Shown: positions 1 through 6,081 of the stretch, piece by piece | Layout of the letters: each line of letters opens with the position of its first letter | Position numbering within the stretch: position 1 is the stretch's first letter | From: Chloroflexota bacterium | GTDB taxonomy: Bacteria; Chloroflexota; Dehalococcoidia; UBA3495 | Reading direction: 5' to 3' | DNA length: 9,252 bases | Assembly (NCBI GenBank): GCA_022563275.1 | Contig: JADFNR010000127.1 | Location: 1 to 9,252, forward strand | The notes under the pieces: generated by a model | What the model was told of the DNA's origin: nothing | The model's input: only the letters and a program-made list of their open reading frames with translations | The model's database searches: none | Program-made: the position numbers and the translations under genes

Positions 1-86
1 CTCGGTTACGGCTTGTCCGGGTTCCGCAATTGCTGGTCGGCGCGATTACTTTGGCAGTGTTGGCGTTGGTATTGGAGTACCGTTGA
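1..86 (+). CDS. hyfC: C-terminal fragment of HyfC/HycD-like (NuoH-family) hydrogenase membrane subunit
   Basis: The third frame is open from base 3 to a TGA at 84-86 and encodes about 27 residues. A basic stretch with a VRVPQLL motif is followed by one hydrophobic helix, and the protein ends in LEYR. A short basic FRVPE/VRVPQ-type segment before the last transmembrane helix is typical of the NuoH/HyfC/HycD membrane subunit that anchors the hydrogenase arm to the membrane. The identification leans on position: in hyf/hyc-type operons the NuoH-like subunit comes just before hyfE, as here. The stop overlaps the TTG start of the next gene (TTGA, 83-86), suggesting translational coupling. The N-terminal part lies outside the window. 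The family call is an inference from a short peptide plus context. Confidence 0.6.
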   Translation, partial: RLRLVRVPQLLVGAITLAVLALVLEYR

Positions 87-733
87 TCATGAATGCGTTC
101 GCGGACTTGTTTTTGGTCTTTGTCGTATTGACGAACCTGATTTTGCTTGGTTCCAGCCGCTTGCGAGCAACTATTTGGGTGCTCGCCTCCCAAGGCGTCG
201 CCGTGGGATTCTTGTCACTCGTTGTGGCCGAGGATGGACTGACTCTATTGCTGATTTTGATCGCGGCGGTCAACGTCAGTCTGAAAGGTTTCGTCATTCC
301 CAAACTGCTGCTTCGGTCATTACGGTCAGCGAATGTTCGTCACGAGGTTGAGCCATTTGTGGGATTTTCCGCATCAGTGATCCTGGGAGTTCTGGCGTTG
401 ATCGGTTCGATGTGGCTGACATCCGGACTTTCGTTTCACAAGGGTCCGTCGACCTCACTGGGCCTGCCGGTGTGCCTCTCGACGATTCTCATCGGGCTGT
501 TGCTGATTGTTAGCCGCAGGCAAGCACTGATGCAGGTGGTGGGCTATCTCACTATGGAAAACGGGATTTATGGTCTCGGTCTGATGGTGGTCGGGGAACA
601 ACCGCTGGTTGTGGAACTCGGGGTGCTCTTAGATGTGTTCGTGGCGGTCTTCGTCATGGGAATCGCAATGTTCCACATCAGCCAGGAGTTCGACCATATT
701 GACGTCCACAAAATGAACGAACTGAAAGGTTAG
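83..733 (+). CDS. hyfE: Hydrogenase-4 membrane subunit E (HyfE-like)
   Basis: This gene encodes a 216-residue, strongly hydrophobic protein, which is close to the length of known HyfE proteins. HyfE is a small membrane subunit of hydrogenase-4/formate hydrogenlyase-type complexes. Its C-terminal half resembles the NuoK-like part of complex I-type proton pumps. Several hydrophobic helices are visible. The region around residues 150-210 (YLTMENGIYGLGL, then a VELGVLLDVFVAVFVMGI helix and the polar tail SQEFDHID) is highly characteristic of HyfE, including the Glu in TMENG. A GGAG at 74-77 lies 5 bases before the TTG at 83 and 11 bases before an ATG at 89. The TTG start overlaps the upstream stop, and ATG 89 is the alternative, giving 214 residues. 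The gene is intact and followed after 2 bases by the hyfF-like gene, so the three form one operon. Confidence 0.88.
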   Translation: MIMNAFADLFLVFVVLTNLILLGSSRLRATIWVLASQGVAVGFLSLVVAEDGLTLLLILIAAVNVSLKGFVIPKLLLRSLRSANVRHEVEPFVGFSASVILGVLALIGSMWLTSGLSFHKGPSTSLGLPVCLSTILIGLLLIVSRRQALMQVVGYLTMENGIYGLGLMVVGEQPLVVELGVLLDVFVAVFVMGIAMFHISQEFDHIDVHKMNELKG

Positions 734-735
734 GC

Positions 736-1347
736 GTGAACGGAGAATTACTCATTTGGCTGTGGCTTCTGCTTCCGATAGTCGGTGCCGGTCTGTGCCT
801 GCTGCCGAGGGATTCGCAATCGATATTATCTGCCTATTGCATCGTAGTCCTGGCAGCGACTGTGGCGGGATTCGAGGCTGTGTGGCAAGTGGTCACCGAC
901 GGTCCGATCGTCTCGGCTGGTGGCTGGTTTTTGATGGATGCGCTCTCCGCGTTTCACGTGATCGTGATGATGATTGTGTTTTCCCTGAGTTCTCTGTACG
1001 CCTGGAAATACTTCCAGCACGAGATCGCGCACGGATTGATTACCCTGCGCGAAGTCCGACGCTACGCGATTTTGTCGCTGGGATTTATGGCAGTGTTGTC
1101 GCTGGTGCTCATTTCCAATCATCTGGCCTTGATGTGGGTGGGGATGGAAGCGACTACGCTGATTTCCGCATTTCTTATTTGTCTACATGTGAAGCCGGCA
1201 ACGCTGGAAGCGATGTGGAAATACTTGCTGATTTGTTCGGTCGGCGTAGCCTTCGCGTTGATCGGAACGTTGTTGGTGGCGTCGTCGCGGCCCCACAGCA
1301 CCAACGTCGGCGCCTTGATTAGCGGCATGCGGCGGAGTGTGTTGTAG
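736..1347 (+). CDS. hyfF: Truncated HyfF-like proton-channel subunit with a foreign C-terminus (probable pseudogene)
   Basis: This is the start of a NuoN/NuoM-like antiporter subunit of a hydrogenase-4-type complex. The GTG start at 736 has GAAAGG at 724-729 inside the end of hyfE. Residues 1-180 contain successive hydrophobic helices and family landmarks: the conserved membrane Glu (E138, in MWVGMEAT) and the WKYLLICSVG segment around residue 161. Full-length family members have roughly 480-530 residues, but this frame stops at 203. From about base 1281 the codons no longer make membrane protein (SSRPHSTNVGALISG), because they read the antisense strand of the neighbouring hydrolase gene. The real homology therefore ends at about 1270-1281 and most transmembrane helices are lost. 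It is either a broken gene or one arm of an assembly chimera, and as drawn it cannot make a working subunit. Confidence 0.8.
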   Translation: MNGELLIWLWLLLPIVGAGLCLLPRDSQSILSAYCIVVLAATVAGFEAVWQVVTDGPIVSAGGWFLMDALSAFHVIVMMIVFSLSSLYAWKYFQHEIAHGLITLREVRRYAILSLGFMAVLSLVLISNHLALMWVGMEATTLISAFLICLHVKPATLEAMWKYLLICSVGVAFALIGTLLVASSRPHSTNVGALISGMRRSVL

Positions 1348-1964
1348 CGTGGGCGGGTCATCGGGTTCGTCATGTGCCTCATCACGCCTGCGAACGCCTC
1401 GCCCTGCCCCGGGTCCTCGGCCTTCTTGATGAAGGTAGCCGCCAGCTCGCCGACGTTGACCGACCCCTCCGGAAAACGGTTCGCGATCTGCTCCGTGATC
1501 TGCTCGGCCGTGGGCACCTTGAAATCGACCATGTTCTGGAGGGGACGCGTCGCCGTTCCACCGCCGGCCACGTTCACCAGCTTGTTCACGCGCTCGGGGT
1601 TTTTCATCGCCAACACCATCGCCGACTGCCCGCCCTGGGAGTTCCCGACGAGATGGGCCTTTTCGATCCCCAGGGTGTCCATCAGGGCCAAGGCGGTCCG
1701 GGCCTGCAGGTTGTGTAACGGCTCGTTGTAGGTGACCGGCCCGGTCCTCCCAAAGTTGGGCAGGTCCATGACTATGCACCGGTACCGTTGGGCCAGCGCG
1801 GGCAGAATCTTGTGAAAGGTGATCCACCCCGTCGTTCCGGGGCCGTAAGAGTGGAGCAGCACGATGGGATCGCCGGAGCCAACGTCGTGGTAGTGGACAT
1901 CGATGTCTCCCGCGCGGACCGTCCTGCTCGATCCTTGTTCGGTGATATCGCTCTGGGACGCCAT
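1119..1964 (-). CDS. Truncated alpha/beta hydrolase, meta-cleavage-product (BphD-like) type, lacking the catalytic His
   Basis: The reading frame encodes 281 residues, but only about the first 232 (bases 1269-1964) are hydrolase. The rest is antisense hyfF. Family marks are the oxyanion-hole segment HSYGPGTTGW (38-47), the nucleophile elbow GNSQGG with Ser109, and the strand LVLWGRDD carrying the acid Asp (227 or 228). GPG-TGW plus GNSxGG is typical of C-C bond hydrolases that cleave ring-fission products of aromatic degradation, although other alpha/beta hydrolases share these motifs. The last part, which should hold the GHW-type catalytic His and final helices, is missing, so the product is probably inactive. 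A GGAGGG ribosome site lies 5 bases before the ATG (complement of 1970-1975). The gene diverges from the oxygenase operon, as expected for a locus handling related substrates. Confidence 0.75.
   Translation of the reverse strand: MASQSDITEQGSSRTVRAGDIDVHYHDVGSGDPIVLLHSYGPGTTGWITFHKILPALAQRYRCIVMDLPNFGRTGPVTYNEPLHNLQARTALALMDTLGIEKAHLVGNSQGGQSAMVLAMKNPERVNKLVNVAGGGTATRPLQNMVDFKVPTAEQITEQIANRFPEGSVNVGELAATFIKKAEDPGQGEAFAGVMRHMTNPMTRPRYNTLRRMPLIKAPTLVLWGRDDATNNVPINAKATPTEQISKYFHIASSVAGFTCRQIRNAEISVVASIPTHIKAR
1266..1290. other. Breakpoint joining truncated hyfF to truncated hydrolase gene
   Basis: Plus-strand HyfF-like coding is recognisable up to the ALIGTLL residues (about 1258-1275). Minus-strand hydrolase coding is recognisable up to WGRDDATNN (ending about 1269). 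The two homologies meet or slightly overlap here, so the stretch GTTGTTGGTGGC (1269-1280) may be shared microhomology at a join. Base composition also changes across it: the hyf side is near even GC, the hydrolase side GC-rich. No inverted terminal repeats or target duplication are seen on the visible side. A genuine rearrangement or a misassembly could each produce this pattern, and the sequence alone cannot separate them. Confidence 0.7.
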
Positions 1965-2034
1965 GACAGCCCTCCATTCTCACGTGACCGGACCGGCGCT
2001 CCGCCATCCGGGAATGATGCCAGAATGCCGCCCC

Positions 2035-2063
2035 TTGACCCGAAACCCCATTAACCATATCGT
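2035..2063 (+). promoter_or_regulatory. Candidate sigma70-type promoter of the oxygenase operon
   Basis: TTGACC (2035-2040) and TATCGT (2058-2063) are separated by 17 bases, which fits a housekeeping promoter with five of six and four of six consensus bases. It lies in the 151-base gap between the divergent hydrolase and oxygenase genes, about 50 bases before the alpha-subunit start. An AT-rich run follows at 2077-2085. No clear operator palindrome was found. The call rests on consensus matching alone. Confidence 0.4.
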
Positions 2064-2115
2064 TAGCACATTCCGGTATTTAAAAGGCGAACAGGGATGG
2101 TAATCAGGAGCAATC

Positions 2116-3459
2116 ATGGCCGTTTCCAGCGAAAAATACAATGTGATTGACCTAGATACTGGACAGCTCGACCGGCGTATCTTCTCGGACAATGACATCT
2201 ATCAAGAGGAGTTGGAGAAGATCTTTGGGCGGGCCTGGATGATGATTGGCCATGAAAGCCTGATTCCCAAGGTAAACGATTACTTCCAAACGTACATGGG
2301 CGAGGACCCGGTGATCTTGACCCGGGACGGCAAGGGCAAGCTCCACGCCTTCTTGAACATGTGCCGCCACCGGGGTAACCGGATAGTCCGGACCGATATA
2401 GGCAACGCCAAGAATTTCATGTGCTCTTACCACGGTTGGACCTATTCCAACGAGGGCGGCCTGGAGTACGTGCCGGGGGATGAGGAAGCATACTACGGGG
2501 CCCTGGACCGGGATTGCTTTAGCCTGGTGGAGGCCCGGGTGGACACCTACGCCGGCATAGTGTTCGCCACCTGGGACGCGGGCGCCCCTTCCTTGGAGGA
2601 GTATCTGGGCGACGCCAGATGGTGCTTGGACATGGCGTTCAACAGGTTGGACTGCGGCACCGAGGTCATCGGGCCGGTGAAGTGGCTCGAGCCGATCAAT
2701 TGGAAGACGGCGGTGGACAACTGTTCCGATAATTACCATGTGCCCACTACCCACCTGTCCGCCATCTTGGTCCAGGAGCGTCACCTTGGCATCCCTCGCC
2801 TGACCCACGAGCAGCAGTTCGAATCACCCAACAGGCACCTGTTTGTCAACGGCCATTCCCTGACATTGCGGTTTTTGGAGCGGCCGGACCAGGCCCGCCA
2901 GACCCATGGTGTCACCCAGGAAAACCGGGCGTTGTTCGAAGAATACTACCGGGCCACCCTGCCCGAGGCCGAGCGCCGGCTGGGCAGCACCAGAGCGGGC
3001 AAACTCCAACTGGGCAATCACAGTATCTTCCCCAACGGCGTCTTGGGGTTTCGCCTGGCGCATCCCCGCGGGCCGCTGGAAACTGAGTTCTGGCACTTCG
3101 TGGTCCTGGAGAAGGATATGCCGGACGAGATCAAGCGTGCCCTGCGCATCGGGAACGGCAATTTCAATGGGGTTGCCGGGCTGTTCGAACAGGACGATAT
3201 GGACAACTGGCGGGGCGTGACCCGATCGAGCTTGACCCCGCTGGCCCGGAAGTATACCCAGGACCTGTCCATGGGCGTGGGCCGGGCTGGTCCTGACCCG
3301 AATTTCCCAGGAATGGTGGCGGAACGTTACACCTCTGAGAGCAATCAACGTAACTTCTACCGCCGCTGGGAGGAGTTCATGAACGCCCGCGACTGGAGCG
3401 ACATCCCCATCGAACCCAGCACCGCCGAGTATGAGGGCACTGCCACGATGAAAGGTTAA
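2116..3459 (+). CDS. Ring-hydroxylating oxygenase, large (alpha) subunit with Rieske [2Fe-2S] centre
   Basis: This 447-residue protein has the normal length of the catalytic alpha subunit of Rieske non-heme iron oxygenases, which insert O2 into aromatic and related substrates using electrons from a ferredoxin/reductase pair. The Rieske ligands are C83-x-H85 and C103-x2-H106 (CRHRG ... CSYHGW). The catalytic domain has the NWK...DNCSDNYHVPTTH signature: bridging Asp205, with iron ligands His208 and His213. The FEQDDMDNW segment supplies the third ligand (Asp360 or Asp361). AGGAG at 2106-2110 sits 5 bases before the ATG. The gene is first in an operon with a beta subunit and a flavoprotein. Substrate cannot be told from the sequence; benzoate/biphenyl-type aromatics are the family norm. 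No ferredoxin or reductase gene is next to it, so electrons must come from elsewhere. All key residues are intact. Confidence 0.93.
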   Translation: MAVSSEKYNVIDLDTGQLDRRIFSDNDIYQEELEKIFGRAWMMIGHESLIPKVNDYFQTYMGEDPVILTRDGKGKLHAFLNMCRHRGNRIVRTDIGNAKNFMCSYHGWTYSNEGGLEYVPGDEEAYYGALDRDCFSLVEARVDTYAGIVFATWDAGAPSLEEYLGDARWCLDMAFNRLDCGTEVIGPVKWLEPINWKTAVDNCSDNYHVPTTHLSAILVQERHLGIPRLTHEQQFESPNRHLFVNGHSLTLRFLERPDQARQTHGVTQENRALFEEYYRATLPEAERRLGSTRAGKLQLGNHSIFPNGVLGFRLAHPRGPLETEFWHFVVLEKDMPDEIKRALRIGNGNFNGVAGLFEQDDMDNWRGVTRSSLTPLARKYTQDLSMGVGRAGPDPNFPGMVAERYTSESNQRNFYRRWEEFMNARDWSDIPIEPSTAEYEGTATMKG

Positions 3460-3502
3460 GTTTGGAGAGACCCGCGAAAATCGGAGTCCCGAAGAGGTAA
3501 CG

Positions 3503-4036
3503 ATGACAGCGCAAAAGTTCGGACAGGCGGTCTCCCAAAGCGAACTCTGGCATGAGCTGATGCAGTTCTACATCAATGAGGCCTGGCTGCTCGACGACCG
3601 GAAATTCCGCGAGTGGCTAGACCTATTCACCGAAGACATCTTTTATTTCATGCCGCGCCGCCTGAATGTGGGCCGTCACGACCTGTCTCGGGAGCTTTCC
3701 GAGGTGGGCGACCTGGCGATCTTCGAGGACGATAAGACCTACATGACCATGCGGGTCGACCGCCTGGACACCGGGATGGCATGGGCTGAAGACCCGCCGT
3801 CGCGGACGCGGCACATCGTGGGCAATCTGGTGGTCGAACCGCTGCCCGACGGCAAGATCAAGGCCAGGACCGCATTCATCCTGTACCGGTCCCATCATGA
3901 GACCGACGAAAATATCTTCGCCGGGAGCCGGGAGGACCACCTGCGCAAAGAAGACGGCCAGTGGCGGATCTACAAGCGCGTGATCGTCTTGGACTCCAAC
4001 GTCATCCTGGCCAAAAACCTCAGCGTTTTCTTCTAA
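3503..4036 (+). CDS. Ring-hydroxylating oxygenase, small (beta) subunit
   Basis: This 177-residue protein is of the NTF2/SnoaL-like fold used by beta subunits of alpha3beta3 Rieske dioxygenases, where it is structural and can influence substrate choice. Visible landmarks are the N-terminal helix with FYINEAWLLDDRKFREWLDLFTEDIFYFMP (read as two adjacent family segments), the SRTRHIVGNLVVE strand, the GSREDHLRKEDGQWRIYKR segment and the typical hydrophobic end LSVFF. Length and order match the family. AGAGG at 3493-3497 lies 5 bases before the ATG. It follows the alpha gene by 43 bases with no terminator between them, so the two are co-transcribed and presumably assemble together. Confidence 0.92.
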   Translation: MTAQKFGQAVSQSELWHELMQFYINEAWLLDDRKFREWLDLFTEDIFYFMPRRLNVGRHDLSRELSEVGDLAIFEDDKTYMTMRVDRLDTGMAWAEDPPSRTRHIVGNLVVEPLPDGKIKARTAFILYRSHHETDENIFAGSREDHLRKEDGQWRIYKRVIVLDSNVILAKNLSVFF

Positions 4037-4073
4037 GCTCCTATTCCAATCACGCTGTCCGGAGGACCACCCA

Positions 4074-5282
4074 ATGGACTTGCGTCCATCTCCCCGCCAA
4101 CAAGAATTAATGGACCAGGCCTATCAACTGGCCGTGGAGCGTTTCGCCCCCAGGGCCGCCGCTCTGGACCGCGACGCCGCTTTCCCGGCCGAGGATTATC
4201 AGGACCTGCGGAGTTCGGGCCTTTTAGCGTTGTGCGTTCCAGAGGAGTACGGCGGACACGGCGCGGATTTCGAGACCTACTGCTTGGTTGCCGAGCAGTT
4301 GGCCCAGGGCAACGCCGCCACGGCGCTCACCTTCAACATGCATTGCCTGGTCATGCTGATGATGGGCCCGCTGATGCAGGGGCTGGAACTGCCGCCTGAA
4401 GTATGGGAACGCCACCGGGACTTGAGCGCAAGGCGTTACCGCGAGGTGGTGGAGGATGGCGTGTTTTACGGCCAGCCCCACAGCGAGCCGGTTGAATCCG
4501 GGGGTGAAGACCAGCTTGATGTCGGTGGGCGGCGCTTCGGGACCCAGGCGAAGCGGGTAGACGGAGGATATCGGGTCAATGGACGCAAGTTTTTCGTGTC
4601 CTCCTCCGGCGCCGCGGACTATTTCGCCACGCCGGCCCTTTTGATGGCGGAGGGCACCTGGGAAGAGCGGACCCTGTACCTTTCAATACCCAGAGAAGCG
4701 TCCGGTGTGGAGTTCTCCGGAGATTGGGACCCGATCGGGATGCGCTCCACGGTGAGCCAGGACATGTCCCTGAAAGATGTCTGGGCGCCGGAGGACGCAG
4801 ATATCCTGCCGCCGGGGGTCTTCGGACAGTTATACCAGCGTCAGCCCCATCTTTTCATTTCTTTTTCCGCCACCTTTTTAGGACTGATGCAGGCGGCCTA
4901 TGACTTCACTGTCTCCTACCTAACCGGCCGGGCGTCAGGAGTCGCCGGCCCTCGCGCCGATTCATCGGCGGGCAGCAGCGCCGTTGCTGAGATGCTGTTT
5001 ACCCTCGAAGCCACCAGAGCATTGTTTTACCGTGCTATCTCCGAGCAGCGTCTGGACCCACCTGTCGACTGCGTTCAGCGCGCCAGGGCCGCGCATGTTC
5101 AGGTACAACGGGCGGTGGTGGAATTGACCGGTGAAGCGATTCGGGTCTGCGGCGGGAGGGCCATGCTGAAGCGGTATCCGCTGGAGCGTTATTACCGGGA
5201 CGCCCGGGCCGCGGCGGTCATGCGGCCCTGGACTCAGGAAACGGCGACCATAACCGCCGGGGAGACGGCGCTCCAAAGCTAG
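4074..5282 (+). CDS. Acyl-CoA dehydrogenase-fold flavoprotein lacking the usual catalytic Glu
   Basis: This 402-residue protein has the acyl-CoA dehydrogenase layout: N-terminal helical domain (CVPEEYGGHGADFETY at about 54-69), central FAD-binding beta domain (QPHSEP at 134-139, YRVNGRKFFVSSSGAADYF at 166-184, WDPIGMRSTVSQD at 218-230) and C-terminal helical domain ending in YRDARAAAVMRPWTQETA (374-391). GGAGG lies 8 bases before the ATG, and the gene follows the beta subunit by 37 bases, so it belongs to the operon. In classical enzymes the C-terminal motif reads RDAxxxxIYEGT. By my alignment the catalytic Glu is Arg384 here, and the alternative Glu of isovaleryl-type enzymes falls on Leu260. 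FAD binding looks conserved but alpha,beta-dehydrogenation by the usual base seems unlikely. A monooxygenase or other flavin reaction, as in DszC-type relatives, is possible. Function is therefore unassigned within the superfamily. Confidence 0.85.
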   Translation: MDLRPSPRQQELMDQAYQLAVERFAPRAAALDRDAAFPAEDYQDLRSSGLLALCVPEEYGGHGADFETYCLVAEQLAQGNAATALTFNMHCLVMLMMGPLMQGLELPPEVWERHRDLSARRYREVVEDGVFYGQPHSEPVESGGEDQLDVGGRRFGTQAKRVDGGYRVNGRKFFVSSSGAADYFATPALLMAEGTWEERTLYLSIPREASGVEFSGDWDPIGMRSTVSQDMSLKDVWAPEDADILPPGVFGQLYQRQPHLFISFSATFLGLMQAAYDFTVSYLTGRASGVAGPRADSSAGSSAVAEMLFTLEATRALFYRAISEQRLDPPVDCVQRARAAHVQVQRAVVELTGEAIRVCGGRAMLKRYPLERYYRDARAAAVMRPWTQETATITAGETALQS

Positions 5283-5307
5283 CGGGAAGAGGACTGTCCC
5301 CACATGT

Positions 5308-5385
5308 GGCCGTTAACTACGGCCGGGGTTTCTAATCCTCTGGCACCTGCAAATTTTAGGCGCTAAAGGTGAAAACTAGGGGCCT
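5308..5385 (+). repeat. Degenerate third copy (A) of the tRNA-like element
   Basis: A short hairpin GGCCG-TTAACTA-CGGCC (5308-5324) leads into a segment (about 5321-5352) resembling the T-arm and acceptor end of copy B. In the next stretch, CCTGCAAATTTTAGGCGC and the following TAAA match the B copy at 19 of 22 positions by my alignment. The tail then ends in GGGGCCTTTTAG, comparable to the GGGCCT and GGCCT ends of copies B and C. The 5' half is not recognisably similar. It starts just after the flavoprotein stop codon, so it could also mark the 3' end of the operon. CCACATGTGG (5300-5309), a perfect 10-base palindrome, lies just upstream. Confidence 0.5.
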
Positions 5386-5419
5386 TTTAGTCATTGACGG
5401 TGTTTGCGAGAGAAACTAC

Positions 5420-5461
5420 AATCGCTCTCGCCAAGCTCAAGTCAGTTTGGCGAGAGCGATT
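5420..5461. repeat. Perfect 15-bp inverted repeat with 12-base loop
   Basis: The arms AATCGCTCTCGCCAA (5420-5434) and TTGGCGAGAGCGATT (5447-5461) are exact reverse complements around a 12-base spacer. The right arm is followed by TTCAC rather than a T run, so it is a poor terminator on the plus strand, and the minus strand is no better. The repeated motif GCGAGAG also occurs just upstream at 5406-5412. It could be a structured RNA, a transposon or recombinase site, or a bidirectional transcription barrier. No second copy was seen in the window. Confidence 0.85.
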
Positions 5462-5515
5462 TCACTTGCCCCTGGTTGTTGGCCGAAGCCAAAGCCTCAC
5501 TTGATTTTGGTGTTC

Positions 5516-5554
5516 CTCTGCTCCTCAGACGGGGATTACGTCACAAGAGCAGAG
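5516..5554. repeat. 8-bp inverted repeat, 23-base loop
   Basis: CTCTGCTC (5516-5523) and GAGCAGAG (5547-5554) are perfect complements. The long loop makes it weaker than the 15-bp hairpin nearby. No function can be assigned. Confidence 0.5.
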
Positions 5555-5583
5555 TTGGAAGTTAACGGCGGCTTGTTCATGTA

Positions 5584-5604
5584 AATGGGCTCGTTCTGCC
5601 CATT
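5584..5604. repeat. 7-bp hairpin
   Basis: AATGGGC (5584-5590), a 7-base loop, and GCCCATT (5598-5604) form a perfect stem. No T run follows. It is part of the hairpin series in this gap. Confidence 0.5.
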
Positions 5605-5669
5605 GCCGGTTTGGTCGAGTTCCTCTCGCCCAGATCTAGCCGATCTTCAGTGGTTGCTTAAGATAGAAT

Positions 5670-5684
5670 GCCCGAAATTCGGGC
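5670..5684. repeat. Near-perfect palindrome, operator-like
   Basis: GCCCGAA, a central A, then TTCGGGC form a 15-base symmetric site. The size and symmetry suit a dimeric regulator, or a very tight hairpin. No promoter was identified beside it, so function is open. Confidence 0.4.
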
Positions 5685-5773
5685 AACGAATTTGCCAACC
5701 CGTTGGTATGGTAAGAGATGGGCCAAAGTTGAATTCAGTGCGCGAGTCGAATTTGAGCACTCTTACAGGATAG

Positions 5774-5864
5774 TACGAAACCGTATCTGAGAAGATGGGC
5801 AGGCGCGGGTAGCGTCGGACTACAAGACCAGTGGCCGGGGGTACGAATCCCCCCGCTCCTGCTA
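5774..5864 (+). pseudogene. tRNA-Trp-like degenerate element, copy B, with upstream TACG hairpin
   Basis: TACG-AAAC-CGTA (5774-5785) is followed by ATCTGA and then a 73-base tRNA-like unit (5792-5864). The T-arm is perfect: GGGGG, loop TACGAAT, CCCCC. It is followed by an acceptor-like CGCTCCT and ends GCTA in place of GCCA. The 5' acceptor (AAGATGG) no longer pairs well, the anticodon-stem region (TCGGA/ACCAG) is broken, and no normal D-arm can be drawn. The loop reads CTACAAG. It aligns without gaps to copy C at about 53 of 73 positions by hand count. The 3' end GCTCCTGC(C)A and copy C's CTCCAAA loop resemble bacterial tRNA-Trp, so I infer descent from that gene. A tRNA search would probably reject it as functional. 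Confidence 0.6.
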
Positions 5865-5882
5865 ATCTTAGGCGCGAAAAAA

Positions 5883-5915
5883 GCCCTCGGTGAGAGCCGA
5901 GGGCCTATGATTTTT
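5883..5915 (+). terminator. Rho-independent terminator downstream of tRNA-like copy B
   Basis: GCCCTCGG (5883-5890), loop TGAGAG, CCGAGGGC (5897-5904) form a perfect 8-bp GC-rich stem. A run of A lies before it (5877-5882) and TTTTT at 5911-5915 after it. It sits 18 bases after the tRNA-like end, as terminators of genuine tRNA genes do. The A run on the other side could let it also stop minus-strand transcription. Confidence 0.75.
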
Positions 5916-6081
5916 CGGGATTGCTAACCAACCGAAAAAACCTGGGTCAGACGGGCCAAAGATTTGGACGGCCCTGCACAGTTGCGCCTCTAGCCTGCGG
6001 TCAGTATCCTGTCCTCATCAACCTACCAACCTCCTTTGGTTCTGTGTAGTAGCGGCAAAATCTTCTCGCGGATGGAACGCC

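Larger units (their letters stand above)
5283..6081. other. Hairpin-rich non-coding region between the oxygenase operon and aldehyde dehydrogenase
   Basis: About 800 bases contain no convincing gene. Short open frames at 5369-5584 and 5585-5773 lack ribosome sites and recognisable protein features. The region holds two tRNA-like elements, a 15-bp perfect hairpin, several smaller inverted repeats and one strong terminator, each listed separately. Looks lower in GC than the flanking operon. No clear promoter was found before the aldehyde dehydrogenase. Confidence 0.65.

Noticed and set aside
1183..2058. Long minus-strand open frame of 291 codons overlapping the hydrolase
   Set aside because: It is rich in Arg, Gly and Pro with no motif, and is the frame-shifted shadow of the hydrolase, whose frame has GNSQGG, a good ribosome site and a proper start.
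2152..3348. Minus-strand open frames inside the oxygenase alpha gene
   Set aside because: They are antisense to a gene with complete Rieske and iron-ligand motifs. Such frames are expected in GC-rich DNA and show no recognisable domain.
5300..5324. CCACATGTGG palindrome and GGCCG hairpin as a terminator for the oxygenase operon
   Set aside because: The stem is only 5 bp and followed by GGGG and a short T stretch, which is too weak to call. It may only be part of element A.
5420..5684. The series of inverted repeats as a CRISPR array
   Set aside because: The stems differ in sequence and spacing, with no repeated unit and spacer pattern.
5369..5773. Two successive short plus-strand open frames (71 and 62 codons)
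   Set aside because: They have no ribosome site and no recognisable features, and they run through the 15-bp hairpin and other inverted repeats. They are better explained as chance frames in non-coding sequence.
5774..5864. Element B as a functional tRNA or as the 3' end of tmRNA
   Set aside because: The anticodon stem and D-arm do not form and the 5' acceptor does not pair, so a working tRNA is unlikely. The end CTCCTGCTA and lack of a tmRNA 5' partner or tag frame argue against tmRNA.
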